A stretch of DNA of 64,000 nt, taken from Fibrobacter sp. UWR2. GTDB taxonomy: Bacteria; Fibrobacterota; Fibrobacteria; Fibrobacterales; Fibrobacteraceae. The DNA is taken from NCBI RefSeq assembly GCF_002210285.1, contig NZ_MWQE01000008.1:1-64000 (forward strand), given 5' to 3'. This document shows, piece after piece, positions 57,901 through 64,000 of this stretch; positions within the stretch are counted from its first letter, which is position 1, and every line of letters starts with the position of its first letter. The notes under the pieces were generated by a model. It ran no database searches and was not told the origin of the DNA. It was given only the letters and a program-made list of their open reading frames with translations. A program made the position numbers and the translations under genes.

Positions 57901-58631
57901 CGCTCGAAAAAGTCATCCCGCTTATCAGCTGGGAATACTTCTTCTTTACCTGGAAAGTCAAGGCCGACTGCGAAGAAGCGCAAAAACTCAAGGCCGATGC
58001 CGAAGCGCTCATCAAGTCGCTCGCAAAGCCCGAATATGCGCTGCGTGCCGTGCAGGCGTTCTACCCTGCAGCCGGTACGGCAAGTTCAGTCATCTTTAAC
58101 ACGGGCCGTACCGGCACCGACTCCGACCTTGTCGAAGTCGCCACGGCACGCCAGCAGAACCCCGAAGGCACTTGCCTCGCCCTCTGCGACTATGTGGCGC
58201 CTGCCAACGCGAACACCGCAAGCGTCTTCGCCGCTCCCGCCGGTAAAAACGTATTCCGCGACATCGTGGGCGCCTTCGCCGTCACCGTGAGCGACGCCTT
58301 CGTCAAGCGCTTGGAAAAGCTCAAGGCCGAACAGGGCGGCAGCGACTACGACGTTCTCTTGATGCAGACTGTCGCCGACCGCCTAGCCGAAGCTGGCGCC
58401 GAATACCTGAGCCAGGAACTTGCACGCATCAAGGGCTGGAAGGGAATCCGCCCGGCCGTCGGCTACCCCGTGCTCCCGAACATCAAGGAAATCTTCAACG
58501 TGGCAAAACTCATCGACTTCGGTAGCGTAGGTATCAGCCTCACCGAGAATGGCGCCATGTACCCCCAGGCATCCGTCAGTGGGCTCTACATCAGCCATCC
58601 CGAAGTCGACTACTTCCAAGTTAAAGTATAA
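54972..58631 (+). CDS. metH: Cobalamin-dependent methionine synthase
   Basis: A 1219-residue four-module enzyme, near the E. coli length. The homocysteine domain (about 1-325) has GLNCGLG and GGCCGTTP with Cys304 and Cys305 as zinc ligands. The pterin-binding domain (about 355-620) begins VGERCNVAGSKKF and has MVDSSRFEVIEAG. The cobalamin cap and Rossmann domains follow (about 690-930), with DVHDIGKNIV; His795 is the cobalt ligand. The reactivation domain (about 960-1219) has the SAM motif RPAVGYP. It makes methionine from homocysteine and methyl-THF. The gene stands alone with its own promoter. Confidence 0.97.
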   Translation: MDKKMTLREAFESKMMLLDGGMGSVIQTYGIKGANNDMLSIEKPDIILDIQRRYVDAGVDCLTTNTFSSQRVSQHEYHQEHRIAEMNRAAVKIAKQAAAEAMEKFGRQVYILGDVGPTSKMLSMSEDVNDPASRSITFDELEDAYLEQIQVLVEEGVDAILIETIFDTLNAKAAASAFTKVMEKRAADATAAGKADDIKPVEVMFSMTVSDASGRTLSGQTVEAFAVSVMHMHPLSIGLNCGLGADGMVPYLRRMGKVAPCYISCHPNAGLPNQFGGYDDTPEDMVRLMGVYLDDKLVNMIGGCCGTTPEHIAAMRKMLDALPADYERRKPAPKYATSPLLRLAGLEPLFKEQVRPSNGADSCNAEDFVKVGERCNVAGSKKFLRLINEKNYEEALDIARKQVEDGADVIDVNMDDGLLDATAEMQTFLNLLASDPAISRVPIMVDSSRFEVIEAGLKCAQGKCIVNSISLKMGEKAFIEHALTIKRLGGAVIVMLFDEEGQATNYERRVQIAARAYDIMVKKLGFDPSDIIYDPNVLTVATGMAEHNAYAIDFIRAVRWIMDNLPGVRISGGLSNLSFAFRGNNYLREAMHTTFLHYAIPNGMGMAIMNPSAIIEYKTIPLELRMAITEVIYNTEPDASEALIEIASRMTAAAAAAKEAGTKYDPKAIFAMSTGASSADDNASAAAEAKPTTPEERLQEALLKGTSTTLQPDLMELINRGDSPVGIISGPLMDGMNEVGRRFGEGKMFLPQVVKTARTMKKAVEILQPYIEAGKDANASSRGKIVIATVKGDVHDIGKNIVSVIMACNGYEMVDLGVMVPEDVIVKAVIENKADILSLSGLITPSLEEMCTVAKAMQAAGQHIPIIVGGATTSPTHTAVKIAPCYDGPVFHVRDAASNPGLVQKLLDPTTGEQTIQENREEQQRIREKQEGIKAGAASAMAAAEKTPEERRYQCDWSKYQPVEPPFMGESKLPPIALEKVIPLISWEYFFFTWKVKADCEEAQKLKADAEALIKSLAKPEYALRAVQAFYPAAGTASSVIFNTGRTGTDSDLVEVATARQQNPEGTCLALCDYVAPANANTASVFAAPAGKNVFRDIVGAFAVTVSDAFVKRLEKLKAEQGGSDYDVLLMQTVADRLAEAGAEYLSQELARIKGWKGIRPAVGYPVLPNIKEIFNVAKLIDFGSVGISLTENGAMYPQASVSGLYISHPEVDYFQVKV

Positions 58632-58638
58632 CGCCCTA

Positions 58639-58683
58639 TTGACTTCAGGCTCCTTTTTGTATAGATTGTGACGAGGGTATAAT
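58639..58683 (+). promoter_or_regulatory. Possible promoter for the small gene after metH
   Basis: TTGACT (58639-58644) with TATAGA 15 bases later is one option; a TATAAT at 58678-58683 with a poor -35 is another. Either would start transcription upstream of the ATG at 58728. Confidence 0.35.
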
Positions 58684-58727
58684 CCCGCATAAGTTGCGCA
58701 TTTTCGATATGGTGAGGTACTATTGTA

Positions 58728-59147
58728 ATGAAAGACAGACAAGATCTTCCTGAACTGGCAAAAGGGTACCTTTTCACCATCAAAATCAGTTTCGACAACA
58801 TTCTCCCCGACAAGGCTGAAGAATTCGCAGAGCTTGCGAACAACCTTTCGGCTCGTTGCCGCAAGATAAAGTTCCTCAAGGAAAACACCAGCGATGTCTT
58901 CACTATCGTCGAGATATCCTTCGACGAGTTCGAAGACTTCCTTGTCACGACCTGCATCAAGAACGAGTACCTCAAGAGTTTCCGCATGACCATCGATCAC
59001 TACTCGTCGAACATGAAACTCGTATATAGCGAAAAGTTCTTTGACTGCAAGGCCGTGTACGTAGAGGAATTCGCCTACGACAAGTTCGATACAAGTCAGG
59101 AACGCCTAGTCAAGACCATCGGCGTCAAGTGCAAGCGCGGGCATTAA
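58728..59147 (+). CDS. Small cytosolic protein of unknown function
   Basis: A 139-residue protein with no signal peptide or membrane helix. It begins with MKDRQDLPELAKGYLFTIKI and has alternating strands and helices: KISFDNILPDKAEEFAELAN, VFTIVEISFDEFEDFLVTT. The strand-helix pattern could be a ferredoxin-like fold, but I recognise no family. GAGG lies about 11 bases before the ATG. It converges with the OppF-like gene. Confidence 0.65.
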   Translation: MKDRQDLPELAKGYLFTIKISFDNILPDKAEEFAELANNLSARCRKIKFLKENTSDVFTIVEISFDEFEDFLVTTCIKNEYLKSFRMTIDHYSSNMKLVYSEKFFDCKAVYVEEFAYDKFDTSQERLVKTIGVKCKRGH

Positions 59148-59159
59148 GCGCCCGGCAAG

Positions 59160-59978
59160 TCAGCGGCGTACCGTAGGCACGCTTTCCAGAAGTCTCTTTG
59201 TATAATCGTGCTGCGGTTTTACGAGTACATCGTTTGCCGCGCCACGCTCCACGACACGCCCAAAGTACATCACGAGCACGTCATCTGACAAGGCGCGGAC
59301 AACCTGCATATCATGACTGATAAACAGGATGCTCAGTCCGAGATCGCAACGCAGGGTGTTGAGCAGATGCAGTATCTGCGCCTGCACCGAGACGTCGAGG
59401 GCGCTCGTCACCTCGTCGCACAGAAGAATCTTCGGCCTTACCATCAGGCTGCGCGCTATGCACAGGCGCTGCCTTTGCCCGCCAGAAAACTCGTGGGGGA
59501 ATTTTGCAAGTGCTTCGCGGGGAATCGAGACACGATCCAGCAATTCGCACGCCCGGGCATGGGCTTCACTAAACGAGGCTTTTCGAGCCATAAGCGGCGC
59601 GGTCAGGATTTCTTCAACGGTCTGGCGCGGGTTCAGGCTGCTGTACGGGTCCTGGAACACCATCTGCACCATATCACAAACTCGCGCACCCTTTTCGTGA
59701 GCATCGTGAACAAACCTTCCACCCTGAACCTCGCGGCCAAAGAGCTTTATACTCCCCGACGCAAGCGGAGCAAGGCCGACCAGAGATTTCGCCAGGGTCG
59801 ACTTCCCGCAACCCGACTCGCCCACTACGCTCAGGATTTTCCCCTGTTCCAGGGTAAAGGATACGCCGTCAACAGCGGTGAAGTAGTCCTTCACCTTGCC
59901 CAGTACGCCACCACGCACCGGAAACCTGACCGTCAACCGCTGCGCCTCTATGGCAGGGATGCCGCCCAAATCAGGCAT
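59160..59978 (-). CDS. Oligopeptide/dipeptide-type ABC transporter ATP-binding protein (OppF/DppF-like)
   Basis: About 272 residues. Walker A is GESGCGKST, the Q loop is in MVFQDPYSSLNPRQTV, the signature is FSGGQRQRLCIARSL, Walker B is ILLCDEVTSALD and the H loop is FISHD. DPYSSLNPR is typical of OppF/DppF. It should drive a peptide or nickel importer with a partner ATPase and permeases that are not next to it. The ATG at 59978 overlaps the xseB stop by 8 bases and has GGGGAGG a few bases upstream; longer starts at 59990 or 60017 are possible. The family's C-terminal zinc/Cys extension is missing, making it short. Confidence 0.88.
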   Translation of the reverse strand: MPDLGGIPAIEAQRLTVRFPVRGGVLGKVKDYFTAVDGVSFTLEQGKILSVVGESGCGKSTLAKSLVGLAPLASGSIKLFGREVQGGRFVHDAHEKGARVCDMVQMVFQDPYSSLNPRQTVEEILTAPLMARKASFSEAHARACELLDRVSIPREALAKFPHEFSGGQRQRLCIARSLMVRPKILLCDEVTSALDVSVQAQILHLLNTLRCDLGLSILFISHDMQVVRALSDDVLVMYFGRVVERGAANDVLVKPQHDYTKRLLESVPTVRR

Positions 59979-60183
59979 CGGCCTCCCCATCCAGGCTTTC
60001 CAGTGCCCCTTGTACACTTTTTTCCGTATCCAGCAGGATTTGCCGGCACTTTTTCAACAGTTCGGTTGCCTCCTGGACCTTACCAGCAAGTTCGTCGATT
60101 TCCATTTCGGAATTGTCGATACGTTCAAGAATCGCCTCCAGGCGCTCCATCGCGTTCTTGTACTCGAAGTTTTCTTTGCTCAT
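59971..60183 (-). CDS. xseB: Exodeoxyribonuclease VII small subunit
   Basis: A 70-residue helical protein: MSKENFEYKNAMERLEAILE, then DNSEMEIDELAGKVQEATEL and KKCRQILLDTEKSV, which is the XseB pattern. It joins XseA in a nuclease that cuts single-stranded DNA from both ends. xseA is not beside it. The ATG at 60183 follows TATATTC by 6 bases. The 3' end overlaps the OppF-like start by 8 bases, so the two are translated together. Confidence 0.9.
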   Translation of the reverse strand: MSKENFEYKNAMERLEAILERIDNSEMEIDELAGKVQEATELLKKCRQILLDTEKSVQGALESLDGEADA

Positions 60184-60238
60184 ACAATGGAATATAGTTA
60201 ATCGAAGAAAGAATAAATTACATTTACTCCCGGTGAAC

Positions 60239-60976
60239 ATGCACAAGCATCACACCCCGCATAAACTATTCGCGGGTATACTTGGGAGATTCCGTTACAT
60301 TCTCGGGACGGTTTTTGCCTGTATGCTTTTTGCCGGGTGTCTGGACATCCCGGACAAGCCCAACACCGAAAGTCAGCTGGAAAGCATTGATGTCGTCGTG
60401 CTTCAAGCCGGCAAAGAGGATTCCACGTTGCTCAAGATCCGCCCGAACGACTCGTCCGAGGTCCGCGTGGTGGTCTATCCCAGACAATACAGGAAACAGC
60501 TCTCGTTCCAGTGGTCCCGGGTCATCGGAGACTCGTCCTACGTGCTTGGCGAAGGGTCCGAATACACTATAGCCCCGAACACGGATAGGGATAAGATACC
60601 GAATGAACTTCAGGTCATGGACGAAGCGGGCAATTCCCTAAAGAAGGATTTCGAAATTTTCGTGAACATGGAACCCATACTGAGCAGTACAACTATTCCC
60701 GCCAACGAGGACACTCTCTACGGGAATACGCACACGGCGTTCCTTTTCAAGTGGAAATCATACGACAACGATTCATTTGACGACGGCAAGCTAGAGCACA
60801 CGCTCATCATCGACGGAGTCTACCACCCTGTCGGAAGACTTACCGAAATCCGGCAGTCCGGATTCAACGAAGGCCAGCACTCGTTCCAGGTTATCGTATT
60901 CGATACCTTCGGGGATTCCGACACGCTCGCCCCCATGACATTCTATGTGGTCGATACGCTCGGAGGCATGCAATGA
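60239..60976 (+). CDS. Lipoprotein with Ig-like repeats, first of an operon
   Basis: A 245-residue lipoprotein. The signal peptide is long (MHKHHTPHKLFAGILGRFRY start) and ends LFAGC with Cys34. The mature part is beta-rich: VVVLQAGKEDSTLLKIRPND, then a KWKSYDNDSFDDGKLEHTLIIDG segment like Ig or Fn3 strands. A family is not recognised. It is divergent from xseB and overlaps the next lipoprotein by 4 bases (ATGA). Confidence 0.65.
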   Translation: MHKHHTPHKLFAGILGRFRYILGTVFACMLFAGCLDIPDKPNTESQLESIDVVVLQAGKEDSTLLKIRPNDSSEVRVVVYPRQYRKQLSFQWSRVIGDSSYVLGEGSEYTIAPNTDRDKIPNELQVMDEAGNSLKKDFEIFVNMEPILSSTTIPANEDTLYGNTHTAFLFKWKSYDNDSFDDGKLEHTLIIDGVYHPVGRLTEIRQSGFNEGQHSFQVIVFDTFGDSDTLAPMTFYVVDTLGGMQ

Positions 60977-62532
60977 GATTCAAGATTTTCTTTGCCATGG
61001 CCCTTGCGACCGCCTTCATCTACACGGCCTGCACCAACAGCAGCGACTATCTGTACGACGAGAGCGAATCCACATTCATCGAAGTTTCTGCCGAGATGGC
61101 CTATTCCTTTGATTCCGTAAGCGAACGGAGCAAGGCAGACACCCTCCATCCAGGCGACTCCCTCATTTTCATTGCAAACATCATCCCGTCGAAATCCATC
61201 AAGATCAAGCGCTATATCTGGACCCTTGACGGAATTCCGTTCTCAAACGACTTCAGTTTCAGGAGCGCCGTCTGGGAACCCGGCCTGCACAAGATTGCCT
61301 TTATCCTCGAGACGTTCTTCGGGGACACCCTGAGCGACACACTCACGCTCCAGATTTCAAACCCGCCCATACTGCAGGACAGTTCCTTCATCCCGGCAAA
61401 AGGCTCGCAGAGGATTCCCACGACTGGCGGACTGTCCTTTGCCTGGAACGGCTACGACCCGGACTCCATCGCCAAGCTGTACTACCGATTCACCATCGAC
61501 GGGCTTATCGACACCATCCTGGATGTTCCCTACTTTACCTACTGGAAAGACCTCGAACCGCTAAACCACTACCGATGGCATGTACAGGCAATAAACGAGT
61601 TCGGCTTTGCTTCAGATAATACCATCGAAGGGAACTTCTTCACAAGCGGCGGCCCGAACGAAAGCGGCATTACCGGATTTATCGACCTGTCGGCAAGGGA
61701 TGCCGGTAACGCTTTCGCCTACTCTGCAAAAATTTCCATCCTTGACACAACCAACGGTGAACTGTTTAGCGACATCGTCAAGGGAGGAAGCCAAAGTGCC
61801 CTACCATTTGTAATCTCGCCCCTGAACGAGGGTAAATACAGGGCCGTATTCAGCCTCCCCAACTACCCCGATTTCGTATGCGACACCATTGACTTCAAAC
61901 TTTTCGCAAACGACGTCCTGGAACTCGATACGGTCCGGCTCCGCGACACCATCGCCCCCACGATAGCCTTTATCGGAAACGAGGGCGCAAACGTGGTTAT
62001 TGACTCACTGGAATATGCCGACACGTTGCGATTCCTGATTACCGACCACGGTACTCCACAATCCAAGAAGACCGTGCAGGCCTACCTCGAGTCCGTCCTG
62101 CTTTCTGAAAAGAACAACGTGAGCGACACCTTTACCGTAGTACTCCCCTCCAACACGAAATCCTGGAACAGGCGTCTACTGGACATCGTCGCCACCGATG
62201 CAAGCAAGAACAGGACCATCCGCAACTACATCATCGAGCCGGCAGAAAACTGGATCCAGACAAACAAGCCCTTTTCCACAAGCGGGTCTAAGACTATCGA
62301 CCTTTTCATCATCGACAGCAACCCCTACGGATTCGAGATCAACTCCTGCAAGTTCATCATTAACGATGATTATGTCTTCCAGAAGAGTTCTCCGGGTGGC
62401 AACGTTTGCACAGTACGTACATCCACGGCCTACCTCATAGAAGGCAACAACACCATACGCAGCATCATTGAGTACACCAACGGCATAAGTCACTGGAAAA
62501 CGTGGAATATCACATACACCAAAGAAGAGTAA
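60973..62532 (+). CDS. Lipoprotein with Ig/Fn3-like modules, second of the operon
   Basis: A 519-residue lipoprotein. The signal peptide MRFKIFFAMALATAFIYTAC gives Cys20 as lipid site. Strand-rich modules include IKRYIWTLDGIPFSNDFSF, LSFAWNGYDPDSIAKLYYRF and HYRWHVQAINEFGFASDN; the last two are typical of Fn3-like folds. A third module near residues 210-310 looks carboxypeptidase-regulatory-like (FIDLSARDAGNAFAYSAKIS). No enzyme motif is seen. The start overlaps the previous stop as ATGA. Confidence 0.65.
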   Translation: MRFKIFFAMALATAFIYTACTNSSDYLYDESESTFIEVSAEMAYSFDSVSERSKADTLHPGDSLIFIANIIPSKSIKIKRYIWTLDGIPFSNDFSFRSAVWEPGLHKIAFILETFFGDTLSDTLTLQISNPPILQDSSFIPAKGSQRIPTTGGLSFAWNGYDPDSIAKLYYRFTIDGLIDTILDVPYFTYWKDLEPLNHYRWHVQAINEFGFASDNTIEGNFFTSGGPNESGITGFIDLSARDAGNAFAYSAKISILDTTNGELFSDIVKGGSQSALPFVISPLNEGKYRAVFSLPNYPDFVCDTIDFKLFANDVLELDTVRLRDTIAPTIAFIGNEGANVVIDSLEYADTLRFLITDHGTPQSKKTVQAYLESVLLSEKNNVSDTFTVVLPSNTKSWNRRLLDIVATDASKNRTIRNYIIEPAENWIQTNKPFSTSGSKTIDLFIIDSNPYGFEINSCKFIINDDYVFQKSSPGGNVCTVRTSTAYLIEGNNTIRSIIEYTNGISHWKTWNITYTKEE

Positions 62533-62535
62533 AAC

Positions 62536-63963
62536 ATGGATAGGCGTCACAAGACATACTGTTACGTTCTCGCCGCGGCGCTTGCGCTAGCCGCCATGTT
62601 TGCCGTATCGGGTTGCGGAGACGACTACCTTGTTTCCGAGAATAACGTTTCCAACCTGAAGCAGCATATCTTCGTATTGCCCGACCGCTATTCCGGACAG
62701 CCCTACCTGTTCTCCGTCCCCGTAAAAACGGTATACCTCGACACGAACGAGACAGTCAAGTTCTGGGCAGCCTACTCGATCAGCGAGACCTACATGACAT
62801 CGGACTCTGCCGACAAGCACTACATAAACCACAGTTGGACTATTGAAGGCGAAGAATACAACATTTCCCCGCTGCGATTCAGTTTCAAGACACCTGGGTA
62901 CCGGCAGGCGATACTGCAAACGGTGGACCTGCTCATGGACACCCTACGCGACACGCTCAACATTTATGTGAACACGCCTATCAGCATTTCGCTCATCGCT
63001 CCCGTAAACGGCTACAACCAGGTAAAGCCGAATTCTAGCAGCGAGGTTGAAATACGCTGGTCGCTAAGCGGGCTAGACCCGTGGGAAACCTCCTTATGCA
63101 ACGTATATGCCTCCTTTGATCCGAAGGAGGTCTGGAACCACAACCTGGGCTTTGTCGACTGTAATGAAGATGCCCGCTTTGTCGGAAGTTTCATCGAAGA
63201 TTCCCTGCAGGAATATCTGGATGAACACCCGGAAAAGGATACGTCCGTGACCATCTTCTGGGGTATGCGTGCGGCGTTCCACGCAAGCGAAGGCTTCGTA
63301 GAAGCCGACTCCACGGAAATATTCCACTTTTCCACCTTGTTCCTGCACGAGGACTCCTCGGTCGTCACCATCCCCATTGTATACGAAGACTACCGCAAGG
63401 CCAAGGTATCTACGCGCGTCATCATCACTGACAACATGGGCGATACACTATTCGTTCACGACGAAAAGACGGCGCCATCGACTGTATCGGCTAAGGTCGC
63501 TCCGCAAACAGGGCTTCATATCTATGTACAAGAACGTTCCCTGCGGGAATTCCAAACCGAGCCCACCATCGTCAATACATCTCCCGGAGCACAGACTCTA
63601 CTCGATACCATAAAGATGCAGGACAGGGTTCAGCCGCAGATAGCCCCCCGTTCCATCATAGAAATCGGGCCCGACATCAATGCCGGCGCCATAACGGGCG
63701 ACACCGTATATTTCTATGCGCTGGATAACGGCAGCGGAATCAACCAGAACAGGATTACTGTCACCGCGGATTCGGACACGCTTGACCACGTATTCGATGA
63801 GCCCTTTATCAAGTTCAAGACTCCCTGCAAGAAGATTTGCAAGGTTCGCATTTACGCCGAAGACTACGCCCATAATTCAAGTCCGAAGCTTTACTGGAAC
63901 TTTATCCCGGATGCAAGCAAGCCCTCGTTCACCGGGCCGTATTCCGAACTGGGAGGCGAATAA
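62536..63963 (+). CDS. Lipoprotein, third of the operon
   Basis: A 475-residue lipoprotein with signal peptide ending AVSGC (Cys27) followed by GDD. Its mature region has beta-rich stretches comparable with the two genes before it: TVKFWAAYSISETYM, SHSWTIEGEEYNISPLRF-like, ISLIAPVNGYNQVKPNSSSE and IRWSLSGLDPWE. The last has the Fn3-like W-S-x-S-G-x-D-P pattern. Function unknown; an envelope assembly is inferred from the operon. It begins 3 bases after the previous stop, and its own stop overlaps the next ATG (TAATG). Confidence 0.62.
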   Translation: MDRRHKTYCYVLAAALALAAMFAVSGCGDDYLVSENNVSNLKQHIFVLPDRYSGQPYLFSVPVKTVYLDTNETVKFWAAYSISETYMTSDSADKHYINHSWTIEGEEYNISPLRFSFKTPGYRQAILQTVDLLMDTLRDTLNIYVNTPISISLIAPVNGYNQVKPNSSSEVEIRWSLSGLDPWETSLCNVYASFDPKEVWNHNLGFVDCNEDARFVGSFIEDSLQEYLDEHPEKDTSVTIFWGMRAAFHASEGFVEADSTEIFHFSTLFLHEDSSVVTIPIVYEDYRKAKVSTRVIITDNMGDTLFVHDEKTAPSTVSAKVAPQTGLHIYVQERSLREFQTEPTIVNTSPGAQTLLDTIKMQDRVQPQIAPRSIIEIGPDINAGAITGDTVYFYALDNGSGINQNRITVTADSDTLDHVFDEPFIKFKTPCKKICKVRIYAEDYAHNSSPKLYWNFIPDASKPSFTGPYSELGGE

Positions 63964-64000
63964 TGAAACTGGCCTTCCGATTCGCTACGATTCTGCTTGT
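63963..64000 (+). CDS. Start of a fourth gene of the lipoprotein operon (cut by window end)
   Basis: The ATG at 63963 overlaps the preceding stop as TAATG and opens a frame beginning MKLAFRFATILL, which looks like the start of a signal peptide. Only 12 codons lie inside the window. Confidence 0.6.
   Translation, partial: MKLAFRFATILL

Overview
The window looks like chromosomal DNA of a Fibrobacter-type cellulolytic bacterium (phylum Fibrobacterota). The evidence is a FISUMP-domain lipoprotein with serine-rich linkers (about 0.4-1.4 kb), a GH74 xyloglucanase with a C-terminal sorting-like tail (16.2-18.8 kb), many Cys-anchored lipoproteins and Gram-negative envelope enzymes. Genes are densely packed, lie on both strands and often overlap by a few bases. 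No plasmid, phage or insertion-sequence hallmark gene and no CRISPR array was seen.

Layout. 0-4 kb: a deleted alpha/beta hydrolase remnant, FISUMP lipoprotein, SDR oxidoreductase, GNAT acetyltransferase and a stand-alone RelA/SpoT-like protein. 4-10 kb: small membrane protein, iron-type alcohol dehydrogenase, secreted carbohydrate-binding-like protein, a U32-like Cys-rich protein, a small exported outer-membrane-type protein, a FliB-like lysine methylase and a membrane sensor without an output domain. 10-19 kb: tex with unusual hairpins at its 3' end, a lipoprotein, an LpxL-type acyltransferase, nhaA, a GIY-YIG protein, GH74 and tRNA-Gly(CCC). 19-25 kb: a minus-strand run of HAD protein, exported protein, unknown protein and an animal-like aspartoacylase, then dusA and a 31-residue basic ribosomal-type protein. 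25-33 kb: argF, trpS, and a plus-strand run rnd - formyl-THF cyclo-ligase - TrmH-type methyltransferase - AEP/RepA-like ATPase - RlmD/TrmA-like protein. 33-39.5 kb: LysM protein, a 38-residue membrane peptide, histidine kinase, response regulator and a TPR/propeller protein, apparently one signalling unit. 39.6-49.6 kb: oligopeptide-binding lipoprotein, pssA, MpaA-like peptidase, M15 peptidase, ruvC, a primase/helicase-like fusion, a glycosyltransferase and an LtaS-type transferase. 49.7-59 kb: MMPL exporter, CotH-family lipoprotein, metH and a small unknown protein. 59-64 kb: an OppF-type ATPase, xseB and an operon of lipoproteins running off the end.

Two themes stand out. First, several proteins keep a nucleic-acid-enzyme fold but have lost the residues that do the chemistry: an AEP primase-like domain (DNP and SVQ where acid-x-acid and SxH are expected), a DnaG/DnaB-like fusion whose Toprim lacks the DxD motif, and an RlmD/TrmA-like protein without the catalytic Cys. 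Second, at least ten genes have a TANATTT-like -10 element ending 5-7 bases before the ATG, which suggests leaderless transcripts, alongside other genes with clear Shine-Dalgarno sequences.

All function calls come from reading motifs by eye; no database search was run.
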